In this document: in pieces, positions 7,878 to 18,500 of the stretch | Layout: every line of letters begins with the position of its first letter | Numbering within the stretch: position 1 is the first letter of the stretch | Origin: Nocardioides zeae | GTDB taxonomy: Bacteria; Actinomycetota; Actinomycetes; Propionibacteriales; Nocardioidaceae | NCBI RefSeq assembly: GCF_010686755.1 | Contig: NZ_JAAGXA010000011.1 | Location: 62,001-126,000, forward strand | DNA: 64,000 nt | Direction of reading: 5' to 3' | Made by a program: the position numbers and the translations under genes | Notes under the pieces: model-generated | What the model was told of the DNA's origin: nothing | Seen by the model: the letters and a program-made list of their open reading frames with translations, nothing else | Databases searched by the model: none

Positions 7878-9035
7878 ATGGCGATGTGGCACGAGCGCGG
7901 GTTCCGCGTCCTCGTCGTCGCGTCCGTCGCCGCCCTGGTGGCCGCCGTCGGGATCGCCCACGCGTCGGCCGAGGACGGTGCCGCGGGCGCGGTCGACGCG
8001 GCCCTGCACCGCACCGCCGAGGCCCCGCGCACCGACGCCTCGGGCGGGGCCGGCACGACCAGCGTCGACGCGGTGGCCCGCCAGCCGCGGATCCTGCTCG
8101 TCGGCGACTCCATCACGCAGGGGATGACGGGCGACCACACGTGGCGCTACCGCGCCTACGAGCTGCTGGTCGAGCAGGGTGTCGTCCCCGACTTCGTGGG
8201 CTACCGCACCGACACCGTCGACCCGGTCACCAAGGAGCGGGTCGAGGACTACGCCGATCCCGACTTCGACCGCGACCACGCGGGTGTCGCCGGCATGACC
8301 GCCACCGACCCGCAGTACGACGTCGCGGGGCTGACCGCCGCGACCCGGCCCGACCTCGTGGTCGTGTCGCTCGGGGTCAACGACGCCCTCCAGGGCCACG
8401 ACCCGGACGACGTCGCCGCGGGGCTGCGCGCCATCGTCGACGACGTGCGGTCGGTCGCGCCGTACGCCGACGTCGTGCTCGCCGAGCAGACCACGACGTG
8501 GCTGCCGGGCGTCCCCGCCGTCAACGAGCGGATCCGGGGGCTCGTCGACGAGCTGGACACGGAGCGCTCGCGGGTCGCGCTGGCGCAGGTCCCGGACGGC
8601 TACGACGCGGACGACGACACCTGGGACGGCATCCACCCCAACGCCGTCGGCGAGATCGCGATCGCCCACGAGGTGGTGGCGGCGCTGTCGGAGCTGGGGT
8701 ACGCGGACAAGCCGGCGACGGTGCGGGACCTGCCGGCACCGGGGCCGGACCGGTCGGTCGAGGGAGCGCGCTTCGTCGCGCGGACCCCCACGAGCCTGCG
8801 GCTCGCGTGGTCGTCGCCGCGCGGCGTCACCAAGGTCCACATCGAGGGTCGCGACCTCACCACCGGGGGACGGTGGACGCCGCTGGCCACGTCGGCGTGG
8901 GGCGCGGAGGAACAGCTGCTCGAGGGCTTCGCCCCGGGGCACGCCTACGAGCTGCGGCTGCGGCCGTCGCGCGGCACCGCGCTCAGCGACGAACGCTGGA
9001 GCGTCGAGATCACGGGTCGCACGCCGACGAGCTGA
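7878..9035 (+). CDS. Secreted SGNH/GDSL hydrolase with C-terminal fibronectin-like domain
   Basis: The 385-residue protein has a signal peptide or membrane anchor (residues about 8-30, VLVVASVAALVAAVGIAHASA). The SGNH hydrolase domain follows: block I GDSIT (Ser78), block III SLGVNDAL and block V DGIHPN carry the catalytic Ser, Asn, Asp and His. The last 95 residues resemble a fibronectin type III fold (SLRLAWSSPRGVTKVHIEGRD ending WSVEITGR). It probably acts outside the cell as an esterase on polysaccharide or lipid acyl groups, with unknown substrate. A TAGACT hexamer at 7799-7804 could serve as its -10. ATG 7884 is an alternative start. Confidence 0.82.
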   Translation: MAMWHERGFRVLVVASVAALVAAVGIAHASAEDGAAGAVDAALHRTAEAPRTDASGGAGTTSVDAVARQPRILLVGDSITQGMTGDHTWRYRAYELLVEQGVVPDFVGYRTDTVDPVTKERVEDYADPDFDRDHAGVAGMTATDPQYDVAGLTAATRPDLVVVSLGVNDALQGHDPDDVAAGLRAIVDDVRSVAPYADVVLAEQTTTWLPGVPAVNERIRGLVDELDTERSRVALAQVPDGYDADDDTWDGIHPNAVGEIAIAHEVVAALSELGYADKPATVRDLPAPGPDRSVEGARFVARTPTSLRLAWSSPRGVTKVHIEGRDLTTGGRWTPLATSAWGAEEQLLEGFAPGHAYELRLRPSRGTALSDERWSVEITGRTPTS

Positions 9036-9062
9036 CCGCACCGCGGCCGGTACGGCGGGGGT

Positions 9063-9551
9063 TCAGACCCGCGCGCCGTCGTCGCCGTCATCGGGCCGCT
9101 GGGTCGGCATGGAGGCCACGAGGTAGGCGAACCCGCTGAGGAACCAGAGCACCATCCCGGTCGTCGCCCACGGCGGGACGGCGACCTGCAGCACGATCAG
9201 CACCAGGACGAGCACCGGCATGCCCAGCACGCCCGCCCACGCCGCGAGGCGCGGGGGAGCCGGCCGGGGCAGCGGCGGCGGGGGCGGGGGTGCGTAGCGC
9301 TCCTCCGACGCGGGCACCCGCGCGTGCGCGGCATCGGGCGGCTCCGCGAGCGGGTCGAGGTCGCGGAGCTCGGCCGGCGAGCCGCTCGGCGGCTCGTCGT
9401 CGGTGCCCGCCCGGTCGGCGTCGCCCGTCGAGCCCGCGGTGGTGGCGGAACCTGGGGACTCGGCGGCGTTCCACGTGTCGTCCAGCTCGGCGCGGTCGCC
9501 GTAGTTCTCGACGATCGCGCGCCAGGCCTCGTCGTCGGCGCCGCGGTTCAC
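9063..9551 (-). CDS. Hypothetical membrane protein with long soluble N-terminus
   Basis: The 162-residue protein of unknown function has an acidic, low-complexity N-terminal 95 residues (DDEAWRAIVENYGDRAELDDTW at the start, then Gly/Asp/Pro-rich). A Pro-rich linker and two predicted membrane helices follow (LGMPVLVLVLIVLQVAV and GMVLWFLSGFAYLVASM) with a short charged C-terminus. The start is a GTG. The opening D-D-E-A-W-R-A-I-V-E-N-Y motif resembles other actinobacterial small membrane proteins. It lies upstream of, and in line with, no recognised partner. Confidence 0.6.
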   Translation of the reverse strand: MNRGADDEAWRAIVENYGDRAELDDTWNAAESPGSATTAGSTGDADRAGTDDEPPSGSPAELRDLDPLAEPPDAAHARVPASEERYAPPPPPPLPRPAPPRLAAWAGVLGMPVLVLVLIVLQVAVPPWATTGMVLWFLSGFAYLVASMPTQRPDDGDDGARV

Positions 9552-9584
9552 GCCGACGAGTCTAGGTCGGTGTCGCGACCCGGG

Positions 9585-10346
9585 TCAGGCCGTGACCCGC
9601 GCGACGAAGTCGAGCGACTCCTCGAGGATCCGGTCGGCGTCGTTGTCGAGCGTGGCGACGTGGTAGCTGTCGGTGAGGATCCGCTCCATCACGTCGGGCA
9701 CCCGGTCGCGGATGAGCGCGGCGGACGAGGGGTCCACGACGTGGTCCTCGGCGGAGCGGAACAGCAGCACCGGCGCCTGGACGGCGGGCAGCTGCCGGCG
9801 GACCTGGGCCCACCCCCGGGTCATCGAGACCAGCGCCCGCAGGGGCGTGCGGGGGTAGGCGTGCTCGTCGACGCCGGGCTTCTTGATGTCGTTGCCGATG
9901 GCGGGGACGGAGGCGACCACGCGCTGGAGCAGGGGCGCGGCCAGCAGCTGCTTGTTGGTGCTCGTCACGGCGGGGTTGACCAGCAGCACGCCGCGCACGA
10001 GCCCGGGGTGGCGAGCGGCCAGGGAGAGCGCGAGGCCGCCGCCCATCGAGAGCCCCCCGACCACGACGGCGTCGCAGCGGTCCGCGAGGTCGGCGAGCAC
10101 CCGGTCGAGGTGGGCCGACCAGTCCGCCCACGTCGTCGTGTTCATCTCCTGCCACGACGTGCCGTGGCCGGGGAGGCGGGGCACCTCGACCGCGTAGCCG
10201 GCGTCCGCCAACCCCTCGCCCCACGGGCGCATCGACGCGGGCGAGCCGGTGAAGCCGTGGCTCAGCAGGACGCCGATGCGCCGACCCCCGGTCTCCTCGG
10301 GGCGACCCTCGGCCGAGTAGGGGTGGGCCAACGGGTGAACGGTCAT
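9585..10346 (-). CDS. Alpha/beta hydrolase, carboxylesterase/monoacylglycerol lipase-like
   Basis: The 253-residue alpha/beta hydrolase has the oxyanion strand VLLSHGFTGSP, nucleophile elbow GGLSMGGG (Ser100), acid strand VLLFRSAEDHVV (Asp) and a C-terminal His in LTDSYHVATLDND. The last motif is typical of Est30-type bacterial carboxylesterases. It should hydrolyse short acyl esters in the cytosol. ATG 10346 (MTVHPLAHPYS) is preferred over ATG 10355 because family homology begins at HPLAHPY. It is divergent from the PlsC gene. Confidence 0.85.
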   Translation of the reverse strand: MTVHPLAHPYSAEGRPEETGGRRIGVLLSHGFTGSPASMRPWGEGLADAGYAVEVPRLPGHGTSWQEMNTTTWADWSAHLDRVLADLADRCDAVVVGGLSMGGGLALSLAARHPGLVRGVLLVNPAVTSTNKQLLAAPLLQRVVASVPAIGNDIKKPGVDEHAYPRTPLRALVSMTRGWAQVRRQLPAVQAPVLLFRSAEDHVVDPSSAALIRDRVPDVMERILTDSYHVATLDNDADRILEESLDFVARVTA

Positions 10347-10455
10347 GGCGGGCATTCTGCCGCAGCAGGTGCAGGGTCTAGGGTGCGTTCGCAGGACAGG
10401 GCGCTCCGAGGTGCCCGACGGGCCCGCTCGGGCCGGCCGACAGAGAGGTGGCGCG

Positions 10456-11190
10456 GTGTTCTACTGGTTCCTCAAGTTCGTCGCCCTGGGCCCGCTGCTC
10501 CGGGTCGTGTTCCGCCCGCGGGCCGACGGGCTCGACAACGTGCCGTCGCAGGGCGCGGCGATCCTCGCGAGCAACCACCTGTCCTACGCCGACTGGCTCT
10601 TCATGCCGCTCGTGCTGTCGCGCCGGGTCAGCTACGTGGCCAAGGCGGAGTACTTCACGGGCACGGGGGTGAAGGGCCGCCTCCAGCGCACGTTCTTCTC
10701 CGGCTCGGGCCAGATCCCCATCGACCGGTCGGGCGCCAACGCGGCCGAGGGTGCGCTCATCTCGGCGAAGGGCGTGCTCGACCGGGGCGAGCTGTTCGGC
10801 ATCTTCCCGGAGGGCACCCGCTCCCACGACGGCCGGCTCTACCGTGGCAAGACGGGCGTGGCGCGACTGGCCCTCGAGACCGGGGTCCCCGTCGTACCGG
10901 TCGCCGTCATCGGCACCGACACCGTCGCGCCCCCCGGCAAGAAGTTCGGCCGGCTCGTGCGGCCGACGGTGCGGTTCGGCGAGCCGCTCGACTTCTCGCG
11001 CTACGAGGGCATGGCGGGCGACCGCTACATCCTGCGCTCGGTGACCGACGAGATCATGTACGCGATCATGAAGCTCTCCGAGCAGGAGTACGTCGACGTC
11101 TACGCCTCCCGCGCGAAGGCCGACGCCAAGAAGGCCGCGCGTGCCGGTGACGACGAGGCCCCGCGGGAAGGCGACCGCAAGGCCTCCTGA
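10456..11190 (+). CDS. 1-acyl-sn-glycerol-3-phosphate acyltransferase (PlsC family)
   Basis: The 244-residue LPLAT enzyme likely acylates lysophosphatidic acid at the membrane. The catalytic motif N-H-L-S-Y-A-D fits NHx4D, and GIFPEGTRS (motif III) and GVPVVPVAVIGTD (motif IV) are present. The N-terminus has a hydrophobic helix (FYWFLKFVALGPLLRVVF), and the C-terminus is a Lys/Ala-rich tail. GTG 10456 is preceded by GAGAGG. It is followed after 1 bp by the sensor kinase gene, so the two may be cotranscribed. Confidence 0.85.
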   Translation: MFYWFLKFVALGPLLRVVFRPRADGLDNVPSQGAAILASNHLSYADWLFMPLVLSRRVSYVAKAEYFTGTGVKGRLQRTFFSGSGQIPIDRSGANAAEGALISAKGVLDRGELFGIFPEGTRSHDGRLYRGKTGVARLALETGVPVVPVAVIGTDTVAPPGKKFGRLVRPTVRFGEPLDFSRYEGMAGDRYILRSVTDEIMYAIMKLSEQEYVDVYASRAKADAKKAARAGDDEAPREGDRKAS

Positions 11191-11191
11191 C

Positions 11192-12361
11192 GTGGCGCTG
11201 CGCATCCTCCCGCCGGGCTGGCGGGACGCCGCCGCCGTGGCGGTGGAGAACCGCATGTTCCGGGCGCTCGCGCTGCTGCGCGTCGTGCTGCTGGTCAACG
11301 CGGTCGCGCTCAACGTGGTGCGGCGTGACAACGCCCAGGTGCCGTGGGCGCTGTGGCTCTGCGTCGTCGCGATGGTCGTGTGGACCGGCGTGGCCCTGTG
11401 GGGGTACGCGGCCCCCCGGCGCCGCCGGGCCCTGCTGCTCCTGCTCGACCTGGCCGTCGCGGTCGCGCTGATGCTGCTGACGGTGCCCATCAAGGGCGAC
11501 GGCTTCCGGGCGAGCATCCCCGGGTTCTGGATCATGGGGGCGCTGCTCGCCTGGGCCGTGCACTGGCGCTGGCGCGGGGGCGCGGTGGCCGCTGTCGTGC
11601 TCATCGTGACCGACGTGTCGATGCGCCAGGAGCTCACGCAGACGAACTACGGCCACCTGTTCCTCATCGGGGTCGGCGCGCCCGTCGTCGGCTACCTCTG
11701 CGAGTCGCTGCAACGGATGGCCGCCGAGCGCGACCGCGCGGAGCGGGAGGCCGCGGCCGCGGGCGAGCGCGCCCGGCTCGCGCGGGCGGTCCACGACGGC
11801 GTGCTGCAGGTGCTGGCGCTGACCCAGCGCCGCAGCGCCGAGCTGGGACCGGGGGGTGTGGAGCTGGCCCGCCTCGCGGGGGAGCAGGAGGGCGCGCTGC
11901 GGGCCCTCATCCGGCAGCAGGACACCCTCGCCCCGGCCACCGCGGGGGGTGACGTGGACCTGGCGAGCGCCGTCGAGGAGCTCGGCCGGCGCACCCGGCC
12001 CCGCGTCTCCGTGGTGACGCCCGGGGTGCCGGTGCGGCTCCCCGCCGCGCAGGTCGCCGAGCTCGTGGCCGCGGCCGGGGCCTGCCTCGACAACGTCGCG
12101 GCGCACGTCGGCGACGACGCCCCGGCCTGGGTGCTGCTCGAGGACCTCGAGGACCGGGTCGTGGTCACGGTGCGCGACGAGGGTCCGGGCATCCCACCGG
12201 GTCGCCTCGAGGAGGCCGCCGACGCCGGGCGCCTCGGCGTCAGCGGGTCGATCCGCGGCCGTCTGGCCGACCTGGGCGGCACCGCCGAGCTCGCCACCGG
12301 CGGGTTCGGCACCGAGTGGGAGCTGACCGTCCCCCGCGCCCCCGAGGAGGCCGCCCCGTGA
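11192..12361 (+). CDS. macS: MacS-family sensor histidine kinase
   Basis: The 389-residue membrane kinase has about five N-terminal transmembrane helices (residues ~25-165). A dimerisation/phosphoacceptor helix with ARAVHDGVLQVLALTQRR (His in HDGVLQ, as in the NarL-type HisKA_3 class) follows, and then an HATPase domain: ACLDNVAAHVG (N box) and DEGPGIPPGRL (G1). MacS-like kinases normally sit beside a LuxR/NarL response regulator gene. Here the next gene instead encodes a flavin-reductase-like protein and no receiver-domain protein is seen in the window. It starts at GTG 11192 one base after plsC. Confidence 0.82.
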   Translation: MALRILPPGWRDAAAVAVENRMFRALALLRVVLLVNAVALNVVRRDNAQVPWALWLCVVAMVVWTGVALWGYAAPRRRRALLLLLDLAVAVALMLLTVPIKGDGFRASIPGFWIMGALLAWAVHWRWRGGAVAAVVLIVTDVSMRQELTQTNYGHLFLIGVGAPVVGYLCESLQRMAAERDRAEREAAAAGERARLARAVHDGVLQVLALTQRRSAELGPGGVELARLAGEQEGALRALIRQQDTLAPATAGGDVDLASAVEELGRRTRPRVSVVTPGVPVRLPAAQVAELVAAAGACLDNVAAHVGDDAPAWVLLEDLEDRVVVTVRDEGPGIPPGRLEEAADAGRLGVSGSIRGRLADLGGTAELATGGFGTEWELTVPRAPEEAAP

Positions 12362-12891
12362 CCATCCACAGCACCCATCCGTTCGCCGATCCCCACCGGG
12401 ACCCGTTCCGCGCGCTGCGGGGACGTCTGGGCGGGGTCGTGACGCTGTGGACCGCGGGTGGCGGGACGGACCGGGCGGGTCTGACGGTCACCTCCCTCAT
12501 GGTCGCCAACGGTGAGCCCGGCCGCGTGCTCGGCCTGCTCGACCCCGACGCCGACCTGACGCTCGCGCTCGAGGAGACCGGACACGGCGTGGTGCAGCTC
12601 CTGCGGTGGCGGCACCGCGACCTGGCGGAGATGTTCGCCGGGGTCGCGCCGGCGCCCGGCGGCGCCTTCCGCCACGGCGACTTCGCCGACGGCCCGGCGG
12701 GCCCCCGGCTCACGGACGCCGCGGGGTGGGCGGAGGTGCGGCTCGAGAGCGCCGTCGACGTGGGCTGGTCGCGGCTCGCCACGTGCGTCGTGGAGGTCGT
12801 CGACCTCGTGGACGAGGGCGCGTCCGACGGCTCGACCGACAGTGCTGACGCCCTGCTCGTGCACCGCCGCGGTCGCTACGGGAGGGCGTGA
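12358..12891 (+). CDS. Flavin reductase-like FMN-binding split-barrel protein
   Basis: The 177-residue protein has the split-barrel arrangement of flavin reductase-like proteins: an early DPFRALRGRLGGVVTLWTAG strand, GLTVTSLMVANGEPGRVLGLLDP (FMN-phosphate region) and VVQLLRWRHRDLAEMFAGV. It may reduce FMN or bind flavin, and the partner is unknown. It is translationally coupled to the kinase (GTGA overlap), a conserved-looking pairing that may mean redox-linked signalling, but this is inference. No monooxygenase partner lies nearby. Confidence 0.65.
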   Translation: MTIHSTHPFADPHRDPFRALRGRLGGVVTLWTAGGGTDRAGLTVTSLMVANGEPGRVLGLLDPDADLTLALEETGHGVVQLLRWRHRDLAEMFAGVAPAPGGAFRHGDFADGPAGPRLTDAAGWAEVRLESAVDVGWSRLATCVVEVVDLVDEGASDGSTDSADALLVHRRGRYGRA

Positions 12892-12944
12892 GACCGGCAA
12901 CTTCCGGGTTCACAACGGGAGCGGTCCGTGCTCGACTGGGACGC

Positions 12945-13901
12945 ATGGTCCGATCTCGGGAAACTCGACCACGTCCTGTCCGTCTCCTCCTCGGGGCCCT
13001 GCTGGTGCCCCTCCTCGCGCTGGGCCTCCTGGGCGCCGCGCCGGCCGCCCACGCGGCGTACCCCACCCTGTCCGTCGGCTCCAGCGGCCCCGACGTGACC
13101 GCGGTGCAGCACCTGCTCACCCACCACGGTCGCTCGACCGCGGCGGACGGGCAGTACGGCTCGGGCACCGCCGCCGCCGTCACCGACTTCCAGTCCGCGA
13201 ACGGTCTCGCCGCCGACGGCGTGGCCGGTCCGGCGACGCTGGGAGCGCTCGTCGTGACGGTGCGCCAGGGCGACTCCGGCCCGGCGGTCCAGGCGCTCCA
13301 GGTGCTGCTCAACGCCCGCGGCGCCGGCCTCACCGCCGACGGCGCGTTCGGGCCGGCGACCGACGCCGCGCTCCGCTCGTTCCAGTCCGCGCAGGGCCTC
13401 GCGTCCGACGGCATCGCCGGGCCGCAGAGCTGGTCGGCCCTGTTCGGCTCCGGCTCGACGCAGCCGCCCGGTGACACCTACGCGTCGCTGAGCGAGGAGC
13501 AGAAGGCCAACGCGCGCACGATCATCGGCGTCGGCAAGGGTGCCGGTGTGCCCGAGCAGGGCTGGGTGGTGGCGCTCGCGACGGCCATGCAGGAATCGAC
13601 GCTCGTCAACGTCACCTACGGCGACCGCGACTCGCTCGGCCTCTTCCAGCAGCGGCCCTCGCAGGGCTGGGGCACCGAGGCCCAGGTGCAGGACCCGGTG
13701 CTCGCGTCGAAGGCCTTCTACGGCGTCGCGTCGCACACGCCCAACGCCGGCCTGCTCGACATCGCCGGCTGGGAGTCCCTGTCGGTCACCGAGGCCGCTC
13801 AGGCGGTGCAGCGCTCGGCCTACCCCGACGCCTACGCGAAGTGGGAGCCGCTCGCGCGCGACATCGTCGCCAACGAGTCGGGCACGGCGCCCATCGGCTG
13901 A
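12945..13901 (+). CDS. Secreted peptidoglycan-binding protein with lysozyme-like C-terminal domain
   Basis: The 318-residue protein has a signal peptide (basic [11 protein letters not shown], hydrophobic [21 protein letters not shown] cleavage site near residue 38). Two PG_binding_1 repeats follow, each with a GSSGPDV/GDSGPAV start and a TADG-x-FG-P-T core. The C-terminal 130 residues ([26 protein letters not shown]) look like the lytic-transglycosylase-like domain of actinobacterial cell-wall proteins, with Glu in MQEST a candidate catalytic acid. It likely acts on peptidoglycan outside the membrane. Confidence 0.8.
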   Translation: MVRSRETRPRPVRLLLGALLVPLLALGLLGAAPAAHAAYPTLSVGSSGPDVTAVQHLLTHHGRSTAADGQYGSGTAAAVTDFQSANGLAADGVAGPATLGALVVTVRQGDSGPAVQALQVLLNARGAGLTADGAFGPATDAALRSFQSAQGLASDGIAGPQSWSALFGSGSTQPPGDTYASLSEEQKANARTIIGVGKGAGVPEQGWVVALATAMQESTLVNVTYGDRDSLGLFQQRPSQGWGTEAQVQDPVLASKAFYGVASHTPNAGLLDIAGWESLSVTEAAQAVQRSAYPDAYAKWEPLARDIVANESGTAPIG

Positions 13902-13958
13902 CCGCACGTCCGGCACCCGCACGGGTGGCGCCGCGGCCGGTGGGGGCCGGCCGCGGCG

Positions 13959-13964
13959 TACGCT
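13959..13964 (+). promoter_or_regulatory. -10 element (TACGCT) of a probable leaderless promoter for selO
   Basis: TACGCT ends 7 nt before the GTG start. Transcription would begin at or next to the start codon, matching the absence of a Shine-Dalgarno. Confidence 0.5.
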
Positions 13965-13971
13965 CGAGCAG

Positions 13972-15480
13972 GTGACCGAGACACCGACCGCGCCCGCGAC
14001 CCCGGTCCTGCCCGCCGGCGCGGTGCACCTCACCCTCGACCACGACTTCGCCACCGCGGTGCCGGAGCTCGCGCTGCCCTGGCGGGCGGCCGAGGCCCCC
14101 GACCCCCGGCTCGTCGTCCTCGACGACGACCTCGCCCGCGACCTGGGCCTCGACCCCGAGGAGCTGCGCTCGCCGGACGGGGTGCGCCTGCTCGTCGGCG
14201 CGGCCGTGCCGGAGAGCGCTCACCCGGTCGCGCAGGGCTACGCCGGCCACCAGTTCGGTGGGTTCTCGCCGCGTCTCGGCGACGGCCGCGCCCTGCTGCT
14301 CGGCGAGCTGACCACGCCCGCCGGCGAGGTCCGCGACCTCCACCTCAAGGGATCGGGCCGCACCCCCTTCGCCCGCGGCGGCGACGGTCTCGCCGCGCTC
14401 GGACCGATGCTGCGGGAGCACCTCGTGAGCGCCGGCATGCACGCGCTCGGCGTGCCGACGACCCGCTCGCTCGCGGTCGTCGCCACCGGTCGTCACGTCC
14501 AGCGCGACGCGGTGGAGCCGGGTGCCGTGCTGGCGCGCGTCGCGGCCAGCCACCTGCGGGTGGGGAGCTTCCAGTACGCCCGCACCAGCGACGACCCCAC
14601 CCTCCTGCGTCGCCTCGCCGACCACGCGATCGCGCGGCACCACCCCCACCTGGCCGGCACCGACGAGCCCTACGCGGGCCTGTACGGCGCGGTGGTCGCC
14701 GCCCAGGCGCGGCTGGTCGCGCAGTGGGTGCTGCTGGGCTTCGTGCACGGCGTGATGAACACCGACAACATGACGATCTCGGGGGAGACGATCGACTACG
14801 GGCCGTGCGCGTTCGTGGACGCCTACGACCCCGGCGCCGTCTTCAGCTCGATCGACACCGGCGGGCGCTACGCCCTCGGCAACCAGCCGGCGGTCGCCCA
14901 GTGGAACCTCGCCCGGTTCGCGGAGGCGCTGCTGCCGCTCCTCGACGACGACCAGGACGTGGCGATCGCCCGGGCGACGGAGCTGCTCGGGACCTTCCCG
15001 GGGGAGTACGTCGCGGCCTGGGCCTCCGGGATGAGGGCGAAGCTCGGGCTGGTCGGGCCGGAGGAGGGTGGCCCGACGGACGAGGAGACGCTCGAGCTGG
15101 CGGAGGGCTGGCAGGGCGTGCTCGCGTCGGGGCGGGTCGACTGGACGTCGTCGTTCCGCGCCCTGGCCGACGCGGCCCGCGGCAACCCGGAGCGGCTGCG
15201 GGGGATGGTGCTGGACCTGCCCGAGCTGGACGCCTGGCTGGAGCGGTGGCGCGCGCTCGGGCCGGACCCCGCTGCGATGGACCGGGTGAACCCCGTCTAC
15301 ATCCCGCGGAACCACCTCGTCGAGGAGGCGCTCGCCGCGGCCCGCGAGGGGGACCTCGAGCCGACCGCGCGACTGCTGGAGGCGCTCGCCGCGCCGTACG
15401 AGGAGCGGCCGGGGCTGGAGCGCCACGCCGCGCCGTCGCCGGACGGTCTCGAGGGGTACCGGACGTTCTGCGGGACGTGA
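13972..15480 (+). CDS. selO: Protein adenylyltransferase SelO (YdiU/UPF0061)
   Basis: The 502-residue pseudokinase-fold enzyme should transfer AMP to protein Ser/Thr/Tyr side chains. Family hallmarks are [37 protein letters not shown] (nucleotide-binding Lys and Arg), [47 protein letters not shown] (catalytic-loop Asn and metal Asp) and [15 protein letters not shown] near the C-terminus. Length is normal for bacterial SelO, and no selenocysteine or terminal Cys is apparent at the C-terminus (ends RTFCGT). In other bacteria SelO links to redox stress. Confidence 0.92.
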   Translation: MTETPTAPATPVLPAGAVHLTLDHDFATAVPELALPWRAAEAPDPRLVVLDDDLARDLGLDPEELRSPDGVRLLVGAAVPESAHPVAQGYAGHQFGGFSPRLGDGRALLLGELTTPAGEVRDLHLKGSGRTPFARGGDGLAALGPMLREHLVSAGMHALGVPTTRSLAVVATGRHVQRDAVEPGAVLARVAASHLRVGSFQYARTSDDPTLLRRLADHAIARHHPHLAGTDEPYAGLYGAVVAAQARLVAQWVLLGFVHGVMNTDNMTISGETIDYGPCAFVDAYDPGAVFSSIDTGGRYALGNQPAVAQWNLARFAEALLPLLDDDQDVAIARATELLGTFPGEYVAAWASGMRAKLGLVGPEEGGPTDEETLELAEGWQGVLASGRVDWTSSFRALADAARGNPERLRGMVLDLPELDAWLERWRALGPDPAAMDRVNPVYIPRNHLVEEALAAAREGDLEPTARLLEALAAPYEERPGLERHAAPSPDGLEGYRTFCGT

Positions 15481-15504
15481 CGCGCCCCGGCGCCAGGAGT
15501 GTCG

Positions 15505-18500
15505 GTGCCCCGTGCTGGGATGCCTGACGTGGTGGACGTGGTGGACGTGGGGAACGCGACGAGACGGGCCCGGGGCGGTGCCGGTGCCGAGGCGCCTCGC
15601 CGGTTGGTGCGCCTCGAGGGGTCCGTCACGGTGCCCCGGCTCGACGAGCACCAGCAGCGGGTCGTCGACCACCCGGGGGGCCCGCTGCTCGTGCTGGCCG
15701 GCCCGGGCACGGGCAAGACCACCACGCTCGTCGAGGCGATCGTCGACCGCGTCGAGAACCGGGGCGTGGACCCGTCCGAGGTGCTCGCGCTGACCTTCTC
15801 CCGCAAGGCGGCCGAGCAGCTGCGGGACCGGGTGACCGCGCGGCTGGGACGCACGACGGGCGCCGCGATCTGCTCGACCGTGCACTCGTTCGCCTACGGC
15901 CTCGTGCGGCGGTACTCGCCGCCGGAGCTGTACGCCGCGCCGCTGCGCCTGCTCTCCGCGCCGGAGCAGGACGTGGTGCTGGCCGAGCTGCTCCACGACG
16001 CGCCCGAGGCGGTGCGCTGGCCCGACGGGCTCAACCGGGCGGTCGGCACCCGCGGGTTCACGCGCGAGGTGCAAGCGGTGCTGTCACGAGCGCGGGAGAA
16101 GGGCCTGGAACCCGAGGACCTCGTCGCGCTCGGCGCGGCGCACGGGCTCGGCGAGCTGACCGCGGCGGGGCACTTCCTGGAGGAGTACCTGAACGTGCTC
16201 GACGCCCACGGGGCGATCGACTACGCCGACCTCGTCCGCCGCGCGGTCATCGAGGCCGAGGTGCACCGCGACGAGCTGCGCGCGCGGTTCTCCTGCGTGT
16301 TCGTGGACGAGTACCAGGACACCGACCCGGGGCAGGTCGACCTGCTGCGCGCGCTCGCGGGCGACGGGCGGGACCTGGTCGCGGTCGGTGACCCCCACCA
16401 GTCGATCTACGCCTTCCGTGGCGCCGACGTGCGCGGGATCCTCGACTTCCCGCGTGCCTTCCCGCAGGCCGACGGGTCCCCGGCGCCGGTCGCCGTGCTG
16501 TCCACGACGCGCCGGTTCGGCCCCCGGGTGCTCCGCGCGGCGAGCTCCGTCGCCTCCCGGCTCAGCCTCGCCGGCAGCATCGACCCCGACGCCCGGCGGG
16601 CGTTCGCCGCGCCGGTGGCCGCCACGGGCACGCCGCGCGGCCAGGTCGACGTGCTGACCTTCGACACCGAGCGGGCGGAGGCGGAGCACGTCGCCGACCT
16701 GCTGCGGCGCGCGCACCTGGAGGACGGGGTGCCGTGGAGCGAGATGGCCGTGCTGGCCCGTTCGGGGCGCGCCACGCTGCCGGCGCTGCGGCGCTCGCTG
16801 GCGGCGGCGGGCGTGCCCGTGGAGGTGGCCGCCGACGAGCTGCCCCTCGTGCGCGAGCCGGCCGTGGCCGCGCTGCTCGCCGCGGTCGACGCGGTGGTGC
16901 ACCTCGAGACGCCGCCGGGCGAGCCCGGGCACGTCGACGGGGCGTCGGTCGAGCAGCTCCTCATGTCGCCGCTCGCCGGCCTCGACGCGGTCGAGGTGCG
17001 CGGGCTGGCCCGCCACGTCCGGGCCGTGGAGAAGCGTCGCGTGGCGGAGGCCGGAGGCGCTCCGCGTGCGTCGACGGACCTGCTCCGCGAGGCGGTCCTC
17101 GTCGACGGGGCCCTCACGGATCCCGACGTTCCCGGTGCGGCCAAGGCCGCGGTGCTGGGTGCCCTGCTGCGTCGCGCCCGCGCACGGCTCGACGACGGGG
17201 GCACGGCGGAGGAGGTGCTGTGGGAGCTGTGGGACGGCACGTCGTGGCCCGAGCGGCTCCGGCGCTCCGCGCTGCGGGGCGGTCCGGCGGCACGGCGGGC
17301 GCACCGCGACCTCGACGCGTTGTGCGCCCTCTTCGACGCCGCGGCGAAGCTGGAGGAGCAGCGTGGCCACAGCGGGGTCGCGGGATTCGTCGCGACCCTG
17401 TCCGCCCAGGAGATCCCCGGCGACTCGCTCGCCGACCGAGGGGTGCGGGGCGAGGCGGTGCGGCTGCTGACCGCCCACCGCTCCAAGGGTCTCGAGTGGC
17501 GCGTGGTCGTGGTGGCGCACGTGCAGGAGGAGGGCTGGCCCGACCTGCGGCGCCGGGCCTCGCTGCTGGGCCCGGACCGCATCGGGCGCCGCGAGGACGG
17601 CCTGCTGCCACCCCCGGGCGTCCGGGAGGCGCTCATGGAGGAGCGCCGGTTGTTCTACGTGGCGTGCACGCGCGCCAAGGAGCGCCTCGTCGTGACGGCG
17701 GTGCGCTCCGGGGACGACGACGGCGAGCAGCCCTCGCGGTTCCTGGCCGAGACCGGCATGCCGGTGCTCCACCGAGCGGGGCGGCCGGGCCGCCCGCTCT
17801 CGATGGCCGGCATGGTCGCCCACCTGCGGCGCACCGCGGCCGACCCCGACCGGCCGGACGCCGTGCGGCGTGCCGCCGCCCGACGGCTCGCGCGGCTCGC
17901 GGCGGCGCAGGACGAGCAGGGCCGTCCCCTGGCCCGGGGTGCCGACCCCGGCACCTGGTGGGGCACCCGCGGCCTCACCCACGCCGAGACGCCCGTGCGC
18001 CCGGCGGACGAGCCGCTCCGCATCTCGGCGAGCACGCTCGGGTCGGTGCTGACGTGCCCGCTCCGGTGGTTCCTCGAGCGCGAGGCGGGCGGGAGCCAGG
18101 TCAGCAGCGCCTCGCAGGGCTTCGGCCTGGTGCTCCACGCCCTCGCCGAGAAGGTGGCCCGCGGCGAGCTGCCGGCGTCCCCCGAGCGCGTCGACGAGCT
18201 CATGGCCCACGTCGACGAGGTGTGGCCGCAGCTCTCCTTCCGCACGCCGTGGTCGGGTGCCCGCGAGCGCACGGAGGCGCGGGCGGCACTGCTGCGCTTC
18301 CTGCGCTGGCACACGCGGCCCGACGCGCGCGCCCTGATCGGCGTGGAGCAGGCGCTGCGGGCCGAGGTGGTGCTCGGCGGCGAGCGCATCGTGGTGCACG
18401 GCTTCGCCGACCGCCTCGAGCTCGACGACCAGCACCGGGTGGTCGTCGTGGACCTGAAGACGGGGAAGTACCCGCCGACCGCTGCCGAGGTCGCCGAGCA

